A stretch of 15,904 nucleotides of DNA. It comes from UBA11858 sp964589145 (lineage in GTDB: Bacteria > Chloroflexota > Anaerolineae > Anaerolineales > UBA11858). The translations under genes and the position numbers were made by a program. The DNA lies in contig CAZPSL010000075.1 of the NCBI GenBank assembly GCA_964589145.1, positions 1 through 15,904 on the forward strand. The letters run 5' to 3'. Of this stretch, positions 6,590 through 13,807 are shown one piece after another (the stretch's first letter is position 1; each line of letters starts with the position of its first letter). The notes under the pieces are model-generated. The model was not told the origin of the DNA. It saw nothing but the letters and a program-made list of their open reading frames with translations, and made no database searches.

Positions 6590-7702
6590 TCAGCCCTTGA
6601 GCAGAAATACGTTCAGCACAATCCAGAGAGGGGTGTAACGCAGCACGCGGAAATGGCGGTCGCGCCCGGCAAACAGAAGCACCGCCAGAATCAACCCGCT
6701 GGCGTACCGCACTGTTCCGCCCGGTTCCCGAAAGGTGGAGAACGGCAGGAACAAAAAGATGGCCCCCTGCAATCCGAGCGCGAAGACAAGGTTATCCGGC
6801 TGCTGCTTCAGGAGTTTTTCTGCTGCCTTCCACATGCCCCAGAATGCGGGCACCAGAAAGAAAGGGATGACAACAATTGCCATTGCCAGCAGGTACAACG
6901 GGCTGTATTTGCCGATTTTCCAAAGCCCCATCAATGGAATCCGCTCAAACGGTGTTGCCATCGCCCCGCCGGAGCCAACTCCCGGACTGCCAAATACCAG
7001 CCAAAGCCATCCCTGAAAGAGAGCAAAGGGTACAATGGTAACAACGGCCAGCCCCAGTGCGCGCGGCCAGTCCTTTCGCAGCAGATAGGCCAGCCCTTGT
7101 CCTGCTGCGAAGATGAGGGTTACTTCTTTTGCGAATACCGCCAGAGCAAACAATGCCCACCCCCAACGGTGATGCTCCTTTTCTATGGCGAGCAGCGCTG
7201 CCGCAACCAGGGCGTAGGCCAGCGGCTCTGGCAAATCCAGCCGCACTGCGACCAGAAAACCTACCCACAGCCCGTATACCAGCGCATACCACGGGTTGAT
7301 TTTCCACCGGATGAGCAGGCGCGTAACAACCCAGGTTCCCAGGGTGTGCGATGCAACGCCCAGGGCTGCCAGCGCCCAGGGAATGAAAGCGGTGTTCCCG
7401 CTGCTGATGATATGCGCTAGCAAGGGGAGCAGAATGCGTTGGTAACGGTAAGCGGGGGCGTCCAGATAAGCCGCAACATCATTGGGCTGCCAGTTTCTGG
7501 CGATGTAGTAAACAAATTGCCCGTCGTAGCCTTCAGTGCCTTGCGGGTCTCCCAGGCTGTAACGCGTCCCCAGCCGTGCGAGCGAAAGCGGGTTGCCTCC
7601 CGAAGAAACAATGACTCCTGCAACCAGCAATACCAGCGCGCCAAGTGTCACCAGTACCGGGCCTGTAGAAGTTTTGGCGATATTTGTGCGAATTTGTTCC
7701 AT
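6590..7702 (-). CDS. Multispanning membrane protein with YDGQF motif, probable GT-C glycosyltransferase
   Basis: The frame is open further upstream, but I place the start at 7702 because the sequence before it is Cys/Pro/Lys-rich and not membrane-like, while MEQIRTNIAK leads directly into the first membrane segment (about 15-33). A weak GCAGG lies two bases upstream of the ATG. This gives 370 residues with roughly nine to ten membrane segments. The first extracytoplasmic loop contains GTEGYDGQFVYYIARN (55-70), a motif I associate with GT-C-fold integral membrane transferases that use polyprenyl-linked sugars, and later RYQRILLPLLA. The acidic residue in that loop (Asp60) is a candidate catalytic base. 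The substrate cannot be told. The downstream neighbour, the dynamin gene, is separated by 534 gene-free bases. Confidence 0.75.
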   Translation of the reverse strand: MEQIRTNIAKTSTGPVLVTLGALVLLVAGVIVSSGGNPLSLARLGTRYSLGDPQGTEGYDGQFVYYIARNWQPNDVAAYLDAPAYRYQRILLPLLAHIISSGNTAFIPWALAALGVASHTLGTWVVTRLLIRWKINPWYALVYGLWVGFLVAVRLDLPEPLAYALVAAALLAIEKEHHRWGWALFALAVFAKEVTLIFAAGQGLAYLLRKDWPRALGLAVVTIVPFALFQGWLWLVFGSPGVGSGGAMATPFERIPLMGLWKIGKYSPLYLLAMAIVVIPFFLVPAFWGMWKAAEKLLKQQPDNLVFALGLQGAIFLFLPFSTFREPGGTVRYASGLILAVLLFAGRDRHFRVLRYTPLWIVLNVFLLKG

Positions 7703-8000
7703 TGCCTGCTTTTGTGGTTTGCGTTGAGTTGGTGTTTGCGGGGCTATCCAAAAATTCGAACGCGGATCGGTTCCGATTTTCGGTAATGCAAGCGATTTCC
7801 CGCGATGGTGTTTCGCATCCCCTCTGATAACCGCTGCCTGAGCAACTTTACAGGCGCAGAAACAAGCGCCTGCTTCATTCCCTGGCAATGCGTACTTTCA
7901 CCCCTTGAGAATTGTCTGTTCCCCGCTGAGTGCTTTTGGCTGCCGGACGGTTCCCTCCGGTTTTCTCCGCGGCTTTGTGTCGAAATAGAACCTGTTTTGC
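7703..8000. other. Gene-free gap between the kinase gene and the YDGQF gene
   Basis: I see no gene in these 298 bases. They hold copy 2 of the shared upstream element (7732-7765), a small ATCGG-TT-CCGAT hairpin just beside it (about 7765-7776), a hairpin of CAGGCGC/GCGCCTG with an eight-base loop (7851-7857, 7866-7872), and CCGGA/TCCGG followed by TTTT on the plus strand (7943-7964). None is a convincing minus-strand intrinsic terminator for the kinase gene. Confidence 0.6.
7732..7765 (-). repeat. Copy 2 of the upstream element shared with 6076-6107
   Basis: The core CTATCCAAAAATTCGAAC at 7744-7761 differs from the copy at 6087-6104 at two positions, both purine changes. GTGTTT on the left and CGCGG on the right extend the match. 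It lies 29 bases before the start codon at 7702, in the same relative orientation as the copy before the dynamin gene. Downstream on the plus strand CGGTTCCGATTTTCGG resembles the far arm of the nested hairpin at 6136-6163. Confidence 0.55.
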
Positions 8001-9071
8001 TCAGGCAAAGACGGATTGCGAAGTGTTACCGGCCGGAATCTGGAACGAGATTTTGCTGCCCTGATTCATGGCGCTTTCCACGTCGAGATGCCCTCCCAGC
8101 ATCTCGACCCGTTCTTTGATAACCTTAACCCCCATGTTGCTGCCCTCCAGCAGCGTATCAATATCGAAGCCTTTGCCGTTGTCTTCCACACCAACCTTGA
8201 CGTCGGTATCACTGATGTCAATTGTGACGGAAATCTGGCTGGCCTGACTGTGACGCGCCGCATTGCCGATGAGTTCCTGGATAGCGCGAAAGATCATGAC
8301 TTCAATGTAGGATTCCAGACGCCGCTCTACGCCGGAGATGTTCAGCCTGATTTCGGTGTTCCCTTGTTCTCTAAAGGCTTCAACGTACCGTTTCAGCGTG
8401 GGAACCAATCCCAGGTCATCCAGCATCATTGGGCGCAGTTCGAAGATGAAGTCGCGCACTTTCTGGAATGTGGCCGTGGCGGATTGTTTCAGGTCTTCCA
8501 GTTCTTTGCGGGCCTGATCTGGATTGATATCGAACAGCCGCATTGCGATTTCTGTTTGCAGGATAAAATTTGAAAGGGCTTGTGCCGGGCCGTCGTGCAT
8601 CTGACGGGATAGCCGCTGGCGTTCTGCTTCTTGCGCCTGGATGATGGCTTCCACTGTTCCGAAGGCGGCTGATTGGCCGCCGGCTCCCCTTGGGGCTGGT
8701 GCGATTTCCAGTGTTTGCAGAATTTGTTCTGTTTGCTCGACGTACTCCTGCAAGTGCGATTGATCACTTTGCAGTTTTTCGAGTTGGCCGCGCATTACAA
8801 ACAGCCGTTGTTGCGCATCCAGTGCCGCATCGTAAATCGTGCGGATATCCTGCCGCGGGGCAGAGTCGAAGTATCCGTGGAGTTGTTGAATTTGTGCAGT
8901 GGCGGCCGCGTTTTTCTGAGCCAGTTTGTTGACTTCCAACTGGCTTTGTTCAATCAGCATCGTGATCTCTTGCAACTCACGTTTTTTCTGTTCCAGGTTT
9001 TGTTTGATTTCCCCGGCGAGTTGCTTCCAGGTGTTAGCATTTTCTTCAGTTTGCTTCTCTGCGAAAACCAT
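8001..9071 (-). CDS. Soluble NarL/DegS-type sensor histidine kinase
   Basis: A 356-residue kinase with no membrane segment. Residues about 5-65 and 85-120 are strongly helical and Glu/Gln/Lys-rich, predicted coiled coil, as in DegS-like sensors. The HisKA_3 phosphoacceptor lies in AERQRLSRQMHDGPAQALSN with His159. The ATPase domain follows: N box IQELIGNAARHS (Asn270), G1 box DNGKGF (297-302), G2-like GSNMGVKVIKERVEMLGG (310-327). It should phosphorylate the response regulator encoded 70 bases upstream in the same operon. The start at 9071 has CAGGAG eight bases upstream. Lacking membrane segments, it probably senses a cytoplasmic signal or a protein partner; the signal is unknown. I cannot see a PAS or GAF domain. 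Confidence 0.93.
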   Translation of the reverse strand: MVFAEKQTEENANTWKQLAGEIKQNLEQKKRELQEITMLIEQSQLEVNKLAQKNAAATAQIQQLHGYFDSAPRQDIRTIYDAALDAQQRLFVMRGQLEKLQSDQSHLQEYVEQTEQILQTLEIAPAPRGAGGQSAAFGTVEAIIQAQEAERQRLSRQMHDGPAQALSNFILQTEIAMRLFDINPDQARKELEDLKQSATATFQKVRDFIFELRPMMLDDLGLVPTLKRYVEAFREQGNTEIRLNISGVERRLESYIEVMIFRAIQELIGNAARHSQASQISVTIDISDTDVKVGVEDNGKGFDIDTLLEGSNMGVKVIKERVEMLGGHLDVESAMNQGSKISFQIPAGNTSQSVFA

Positions 9072-9141
9072 GCTGTGTACTCCTGATGAAAATTTGGCAA
9101 GTTAGCACAAGTGCTGCTTTCCCGGTTCGGTGCCCGTCCTT

Positions 9142-9858
9142 CTAGATTTCTGTTTTTGCCGGAACCGGATCGAATTCCTGGTCGTGCAGGCGTACCCACC
9201 CGCGCTTGAGGGCGTACACCGCTGCTTGTGTTCGATCTTCGACCCCTAATTTCCGCAAAATGGAAGTTACATGGTTTTTGACTGTTTGATGGCTGATGCC
9301 CAGCAGGTTGGCAATCTCCTTGTTGCTCATTCCTTTTGTCAAATAGGTAAGCACTTCCATCTCACGCTTGGAAAGCGGGTGGAGGGGTTCCCCCGGGTCG
9401 CTGTATGAACGGGTTGCCCCAGCGGTTCTCAATTCCAGCCAGCGTTCCAGTCTGGCACTATCGAATACGTCCGTTCCAATTACGTATTTTCCGGCAGCCA
9501 CATACCGGACAATCTCAACGAGATTCTCCGGCTTAACGTGTTTTGCACAGTAGGCTGCCGCGCCAGACCGCATCGAATAAATCACCTGTTCGGTATCATC
9601 GTAAGCGGTCAGCAAAATAACCCGCGTGGGGAGTTTCTCGCTAATAATTTGGCGGGTTACTTGTTGCCCGTTCATTCCCGGCAGATTGACATCGATGATC
9701 ACGACATCTGGCCTGTACTCGCGAACCAGCAGGAGGGCATCGTCTCCGTTATCGGTATCGGCTACAATGACCAAATCAGTTTCCAGTGAAAGCGTATTGA
9801 TTACGCCTTCTCGAAAGATAGGATGATCGTCAACAATTATAACAGTGATGGGATCCAT
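9142..9858 (-). CDS. NarL/FixJ-family response regulator with LuxR-type HTH
   Basis: A 238-residue regulator. The start is set at 9858 by AGGAG seven bases upstream; an in-frame ATG at 9891 lies upstream of the predicted transcription start. The receiver domain occupies residues 1-120, with acidic pocket Asp10/Asp11 (VDDHP), phosphoacceptor Asp56 (IIDVNLPGMNG), Thr84 (LLTAYDD) and Lys106. A linker (about 130-158) leads to the LuxR-type DNA-binding domain at about 160-220 (LSKREMEVLTYLTKGMSNKEIA, then HQTVKNHVTSILRKLGVEDR). It pairs with the kinase gene directly downstream, and phosphorylation should drive dimerisation and DNA binding. Its targets are not evident; the gene's own upstream region, with inverted repeats at 9924-10014, is one candidate. 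Confidence 0.95.
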   Translation of the reverse strand: MDPITVIIVDDHPIFREGVINTLSLETDLVIVADTDNGDDALLLVREYRPDVVIIDVNLPGMNGQQVTRQIISEKLPTRVILLTAYDDTEQVIYSMRSGAAAYCAKHVKPENLVEIVRYVAAGKYVIGTDVFDSARLERWLELRTAGATRSYSDPGEPLHPLSKREMEVLTYLTKGMSNKEIANLLGISHQTVKNHVTSILRKLGVEDRTQAAVYALKRGWVRLHDQEFDPVPAKTEI

Positions 9859-9879
9859 AACATAACTCCTCTCGGTGAG

Positions 9880-9908
9880 AGTATAGCACATGAGTACTGA
9901 CCAAGCAA
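9880..9908 (-). promoter_or_regulatory. Sigma-70-like promoter of the response regulator / kinase operon
   Basis: On the minus strand TTGCTT (9903-9908) and TATACT (9880-9885) are separated by exactly 17 bases. Transcription would start near 9873, leaving a leader of about 15 bases that includes the AGGAG at 9866-9870. It is the clearest promoter I could find in the window. Confidence 0.65.
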
Positions 9909-9923
9909 CCGGAATCGGGCGGT

Positions 9924-10014
9924 GGGTGCAGGCAAAAGATGTAGAAATTGGGCAGTCTATGGGAACTGCTTCTCTGGCATTCTCCTCCGCCTCACCCCTT
10001 TTTTGCCTGCACCC
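9924..10014. repeat. 14-base inverted repeat pair upstream of the two-component operon
   Basis: GGGTGCAGGCAAAA at 9924-9937 is perfectly complementary to TTTTGCCTGCACCC at 10001-10014, with 63 bases between. The left arm is part of the 30-base repeat (9925-9954) also found inverted at 6283-6312. It lies upstream of the promoter at 9880-9908 and downstream of the gene ending at 10036, so it could be an operator pair, a long-loop hairpin, or a dispersed repeat. Confidence 0.65.
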
Positions 10015-10035
10015 TGGCCGAATGTGAATGCGACT

Positions 10036-11508
10036 TCATCTCCACCGGTAAACGGCCATATTTTTGTACCCCGCTTGGCGGGTGCGTTCACTGTCGGTTT
10101 GGTAAACCAGCGCGGCATGTGTAACCAGTTCCGGGTACCAGTCAGGGAAGGTCACCAGGTAATCGGCATTCCGGGAATCCAGGTAATCCGCGAGTTGGGC
10201 TTCATCCCGCATAAAGGGAATGACATCCGGGGAGACCAGCCCGGCCAAATCGATTATTTCCCGTTCTCCAAAGTAACCCAGCGCCCCAATATCGTGAGCG
10301 GCAATGCGGGAGTCAGGTTCGGTGTGGGCGGCAACCCATCGGGCTGTTGATACCATTTCATCTTCGATGAAAGTGACATCACTGGTGAATGCCTTTGCCC
10401 CCAGGAACCAGAACATGCCTGTTACCAGCAAGGAAAGAACCAGCCAGGTTTTTGCCAGCACCCGATAAAGCACCGCTGCCGCTCCCCGGTATTTTTGCAC
10501 CCATTCCAGTGTTCCCGCCAGCCCCAGAATGAAGAAAATGGGCATTGCGGGCATTGCATACCGCCCGTGCTGATACGTGACTGGCAGCCGTATGGCGAAA
10601 GTTCCCAGGTACCCCAACATCCACAGAAAAGCCGCCAGTTGCTTCCATTGCTGCTGACGGATCGCCGAAATCAGTGCGAAGATGAACCCGGGCAGCAGGA
10701 CAATTCCCACCCCGGTGAGCGGTTGTATCAACTGTTGTGCATAACGGGCTGGCAGCGGGATGGATTGCAGTTCTGCGTATTCGGCTTGTTTGGCGTAAAA
10801 TGTGTTGGGCCAGACCGTCCCGGCGATTGCCTGATTGAAAAGCAGGTATAGCCCAAAGGGTACGGCAAACCCTGCTGCCATCAGCGCTCCGTCCCGAAAT
10901 CTGGTTTTTCTGTGCTTCCCGGTTTCCAGAAGCAGGGCGAACACTGCCGGGCCAAGCAGCAGAAGCCCATCCGGGCGCACCCATACGCTGATGCCAATTA
11001 CCGTGCCGAGAAGCAGCCAGGCACGCGGTGAAATACGTTGCTGCAACAGGTACACCAAAACCCCGGTTGTTAGCAGCGCAGCCAATGCGGTTTCCATCCC
11101 TGAAACGGCGGCCCAGACCAGATGCCATTCAAAAACCAGCACTGCCCCCGCAGCCAGTGCGAGTTTTTTTAGTTTTGGACGAAGGCTCTGCACTCCCCGA
11201 ATTCCTGTCAGCCCGATGGCGAAAAGTGATGCGTATCCCAGCAGATACGACCAGATAAAATGGTCGGCCCGTGCCCGGTATCCTGCACTTAAAAGGAGCA
11301 CCCACAATGGACCGGTTGAGCCGCCCGACGGTGTGCCGGGGACAAACGCCCATTCTCCGAACTGTGCCAGATTGCGGGCATAGGTCTGGTAAATCCAGGC
11401 ATCGTCAAGCGGATAGCCGCGATGGTGAATTGCCATGCTCCACAGAAAGAAGCCGCCGCTGGAGAGCAGCGCACCGAAGGCGATGGCAGGAACAGAAACT
11501 TTTCGCAT
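10036..11508 (-). CDS. GT39-like (GT-C fold) integral membrane glycosyltransferase
   Basis: A 490-residue protein with about nine to ten membrane segments and a soluble C-terminal domain. After the first membrane segment comes YPLDDAWIYQTYARNLA (32-48) with the acidic pair Asp35/Asp36, as in GT-C enzymes where this loop carries the catalytic acidic residue, then TPSGGSTGPLW. VRPDGLLLLGP and YQHGRYAMPAMPIFF are further typical loops. The C-terminal part (about 385-490; STARWVAAHTEPDSRIAAHDIGALGYF) is a periplasm-facing domain often seen in these proteins. It probably moves a sugar from a polyprenyl-phosphate donor to an envelope glycan or protein. The gene lies 21 bases after the GT87 gene, so the two are likely co-transcribed. 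No strong ribosome binding site precedes the ATG. Confidence 0.82.
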   Translation of the reverse strand: MRKVSVPAIAFGALLSSGGFFLWSMAIHHRGYPLDDAWIYQTYARNLAQFGEWAFVPGTPSGGSTGPLWVLLLSAGYRARADHFIWSYLLGYASLFAIGLTGIRGVQSLRPKLKKLALAAGAVLVFEWHLVWAAVSGMETALAALLTTGVLVYLLQQRISPRAWLLLGTVIGISVWVRPDGLLLLGPAVFALLLETGKHRKTRFRDGALMAAGFAVPFGLYLLFNQAIAGTVWPNTFYAKQAEYAELQSIPLPARYAQQLIQPLTGVGIVLLPGFIFALISAIRQQQWKQLAAFLWMLGYLGTFAIRLPVTYQHGRYAMPAMPIFFILGLAGTLEWVQKYRGAAAVLYRVLAKTWLVLSLLVTGMFWFLGAKAFTSDVTFIEDEMVSTARWVAAHTEPDSRIAAHDIGALGYFGEREIIDLAGLVSPDVIPFMRDEAQLADYLDSRNADYLVTFPDWYPELVTHAALVYQTDSERTRQAGYKNMAVYRWR

Positions 11509-11529
11509 TATGCTGACAGCAATTCCATG

Positions 11530-12783
11530 TTAGCCGTTGTGTGTTGTCCGGTTGTTTGTAGCCCGAAGCGGCAGTCTGGCATACCGTTTCAGCCCCCGCC
11601 AATCAAGCAGGTAGAGCGAAATCAGCGCGGCAGGCAGCAGGCCGTGCATGAAGACGGCTTCAAAATTGTCGGCGCGGGTTTCGTCAATGGTGGTCAGGAA
11701 GATCGTCCACAGGGCAGCGGTCAGCCCCCACTGCGCTGCGAGTACCCATAGCGTCCCCCACTTTAGCGCATTCAGCCGCTTGAACACAAGCATCAGCGGC
11801 AGGTAAAGAATGACGTGATTGGCCGTGGCCGAGCGGAAGGCGACCAGGCTGCCAACCAGCAGGGTCCATGACAGGGTCCAGAGAAACTCCTTGGGGTGGG
11901 CGGTCAGGGTGCGGTACCAAAGGTAGAGCATCAACCCCAAAAGCGCGGCGGTAATCAGCGGGTTCAGAAGGTGATCCACGCCGGGGGCGAATCGGGCGGT
12001 CAGGTTTTCCAGGGGGTTGCCAAATCCCACATAAGCGGAATACGCCCCGATATTGTTCACAAAGCGGAAGATCCAGTCGGGTACCCATATCAGGCTGGTG
12101 ATCACCAGCCCCGCGAGCGCGCTCCCAAACCCGGCGATGAATCGCCATTGCTTTTGCTTCCACGCCCAGAGCAGGAGAAACGGGATCACCAGAAAGACCA
12201 TCTGTGGTTTGACGGTTGCCAGCGACAATACCGCGCCGCCCGGCCATTCCCGCCCCGACAGCAATCCCCAAACGGCTGCCATCACCGCCAGCGCCACCAA
12301 AATGGAGAACTGCCCCAGCATAATTGCCCGCGCCCCGGGGTAGAAGAAAACCCCCCACAGGATGGTGGCGGCCAGCATGATCAACGACGGTTTCCAGCCC
12401 GAAAGGTGCAGGGTGAGCGCGATGAGGGCGATCAGCGCGAATTGCAGCACCGTCATCCAGATTGCCTGCGCCCAGGCGTAGGGGACGAAAGTGAGGGGGA
12501 AGAACAGGTAAACTGTGTAGAGCGGGTAGGCGAAGTTTACCTGGTCTTCATCGGGGCGGGTATAACGCCCGAACATGATCTTTTGGGCTTCGCGGTCAAT
12601 TTCGCGGTCGTAGGGATTGCGTCCATGGAGCACCAGTTCCTTGCCGCCGTACCAGCGGGCGAAAAAATCCGCCGTGCCGGGATTTTCCACGGCGAAGCCG
12701 TGCAGGGCAATGGCTTCCCCGATGAAAAGCACCAACAGCAGGGCAGTGATGAAAATCCAGGTTGCTTTTTGTGATTTTTCCAT
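11530..12783 (-). CDS. GT87/DUF2029 integral membrane glycosyltransferase
   Basis: A 417-residue protein with roughly ten membrane segments. The frame can be read back to a GTG at 12882, but that GTG sits at the edge of a palindromic repeat and the added 33 residues look like translated spacer; MEKSQKATWIFITALLL at 12783 leads straight into the first membrane segment. The hallmark loop TADFFARWYGGKELVLHGRNPYD (38-59) matches the GT87 pattern, in which the Asp (here Asp39) is conserved, followed by FAYPLYTVYLFFPLTFVPY. LATVKPQM and the FRSATANHVILYLPL loop are also typical. The family transfers mannose or similar sugars from polyprenyl-phosphate donors on the outer face of the membrane. The upstream GT2 gene is the natural donor-making partner. 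No Shine-Dalgarno sequence is visible. Confidence 0.82.
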   Translation of the reverse strand: MEKSQKATWIFITALLLVLFIGEAIALHGFAVENPGTADFFARWYGGKELVLHGRNPYDREIDREAQKIMFGRYTRPDEDQVNFAYPLYTVYLFFPLTFVPYAWAQAIWMTVLQFALIALIALTLHLSGWKPSLIMLAATILWGVFFYPGARAIMLGQFSILVALAVMAAVWGLLSGREWPGGAVLSLATVKPQMVFLVIPFLLLWAWKQKQWRFIAGFGSALAGLVITSLIWVPDWIFRFVNNIGAYSAYVGFGNPLENLTARFAPGVDHLLNPLITAALLGLMLYLWYRTLTAHPKEFLWTLSWTLLVGSLVAFRSATANHVILYLPLMLVFKRLNALKWGTLWVLAAQWGLTAALWTIFLTTIDETRADNFEAVFMHGLLPAALISLYLLDWRGLKRYARLPLRATNNRTTHNG

Positions 12784-12880
12784 TTTTTGGGGCAGCACTT
12801 TTTTCAAAAATTGCTGTGCCAGGACGTGCGAGGTCTCACGCGTCTGCAACTTTGGGGAGCGGAAAATCTGCTTCCGGGTC

Positions 12881-12913
12881 ACGACTGGCAGTCCTGCCAG
12901 GACTGCCAGTCGT
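12881..12913. repeat. 33-base near-perfect palindrome between the GT2 and GT87 genes
   Basis: Two 16-base arms flank one central base (12897). The inner part ACTGGCAGTCCTG-C-CAGGACTGCCAGT is identical to that of the palindrome at 15167-15201; only the outermost bases differ (ACG instead of AAGG). It has no U-tract. Confidence 0.9.
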
Positions 12914-12938
12914 CGCGGTGACGTGAGCCCTTTGCCCG

Positions 12939-12959
12939 GAGCGGATTGTCAATCCGCTC
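12939..12959. repeat. Short palindrome 40 bases after the GT2 gene
   Basis: GAGCGGATT and AATCCGCTC form nine-base arms around GTC. It lies 25 bases from the previous palindrome, so the 215-base gap 12784-12998 holds two different palindromes and no gene. No T-run follows on the minus strand. Confidence 0.8.
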
Positions 12960-12998
12960 TACTTTCTGCCAAATCTGCGGGAGCAGCCTCACCATTCC

Positions 12999-13682
12999 CT
13001 ACCGAAAGCGGTACTTCAGCAGCCACCAGACCGCGACCAGCCCATCGTACCACTTGATTTTTTTGCCCTCATCCCACAGGCGGGGGTTGTAATGAATGGG
13101 CACTTCCCGGATGTCCCAGCCGCGGCGCAGGGCTTTTGCCGTAACCTCCGGGCAGAACTCGAAGCCGGTACTCTCCACGCCGATTTCTTTCAGGGCCTCG
13201 GTGCGGAAGACCTTGTAGCAGGTGGCTTCGTCCGTGATGCGCGAGCCGTACAGCAAGTTCGTCACCCAACTGAGCAGCCTTCCGCCCCAGTAAAAACTCC
13301 AACTGGAGCGCGGGTTGCGCTGCAAGTTTCGCGAGCCGTAAACTACCTTCTGCTCCGGCGAATCGAACGCGGCCACCAGTTTGTGATAATCCTGCGGGTC
13401 GTATTCCAGATCGGCATCCTGAATGATGACCAGATCGCCGGTGACGTGTTCTAGCCCGGTGGCGACAGCCGCCCCCTTGCCGCGGTTGCGGTCATGGTGC
13501 AGGATGGTCATATTCGGAGGCAGGTTGGCTTCCCAGCGGTGCAGAATCTCCACTGTGCCATCGGTCGAACCGTCATCTACCAGAATCAGTTCCTTTTCCA
13601 ACTCTACCGCCTGCACGCGCGCTACCAGTTCTTCCAGCGTGGCTTCCTCGTTGTAGATGGGGATGATAACGGAGAGTTTCAT
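12999..13682 (-). CDS. GT2 family glycosyltransferase, DPM1-like polyprenyl-phosphate sugar synthase
   Basis: A 227-residue single-domain GT-A fold enzyme with no membrane segment, the usual size of DPM1-type synthases. SVIIPIYNEEATLEELV (4-20) opens the nucleotide-binding fold, DDGSTDGT is at 36-43, NRGKGAAVATGL at 66-77, and the metal-binding DXD motif is in QDADLEYDP (88-96). DEATCYKVFR (151-160) and GFEFCPEVTAKALRRGW (173-189) match dolichyl- or polyprenyl-phosphate mannose/glucose synthases. It likely transfers a sugar from a nucleotide donor to polyprenyl phosphate at the cytoplasmic face of the membrane, supplying the GT87 and GT39-like transferases encoded next. The ATG is directly abutted by a G-rich tandem repeat (plus strand) with no Shine-Dalgarno sequence. 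Confidence 0.9.
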   Translation of the reverse strand: MKLSVIIPIYNEEATLEELVARVQAVELEKELILVDDGSTDGTVEILHRWEANLPPNMTILHHDRNRGKGAAVATGLEHVTGDLVIIQDADLEYDPQDYHKLVAAFDSPEQKVVYGSRNLQRNPRSSWSFYWGGRLLSWVTNLLYGSRITDEATCYKVFRTEALKEIGVESTGFEFCPEVTAKALRRGWDIREVPIHYNPRLWDEGKKIKWYDGLVAVWWLLKYRFR

Positions 13683-13712
13683 GGGGTCTGGGGATTGGGG
13701 TCTGGGGATTGG
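13683..13712. repeat. Two tandem copies of a 14-base unit abutting the GT2 start codon
   Basis: On the plus strand GGGGTCTGGGGATT is repeated at 13684-13697 and 13698-13711. The array touches the ATG of the GT2 gene, where the ribosome binding site would be expected. Confidence 0.7.
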
Positions 13713-13732
13713 GGCGGAACCATTCCCAATTC

Positions 13733-13807
13733 CCTAATTACCTGATACCTGTTTCCTAATTACCTGATGCCTGTTTCCCAATTATCTGTTTCCTGATTAC
13801 CCGTTTT
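13733..13807. repeat. 22-base tandem repeat at the UbiD gene end
   Basis: Two 22-base units (13733-13754 and 13755-13776) differ at one base and read CCTAATTACCTGATRCCTG then TTT. Two shorter degenerate units follow (13777-13791, 13792-13807). The last unit overlaps the end of the UbiD gene and contains its TAA stop codon (13797-13799). The units are contiguous without unique spacers, so this is a minisatellite and not a CRISPR array. Confidence 0.8.

Noticed and set aside
6058..6600. 180-codon open frame on the plus strand in the gene-free region
   Set aside because: It has no family resemblance, odd composition (many Cys, Arg and Lys), translates through two palindromic repeats, and would be the only plus-strand gene. 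I treat it as chance.
12784..12882. GTG start at 12882 for the GT87 gene
   Set aside because: It would begin at the edge of a palindromic repeat and add 33 residues with no resemblance to the family; the ATG at 12783 leads directly into the first membrane helix.
13733..13807. CRISPR-like array
   Set aside because: The 22-base units are head-to-tail without unique spacers, and no cas gene is near.
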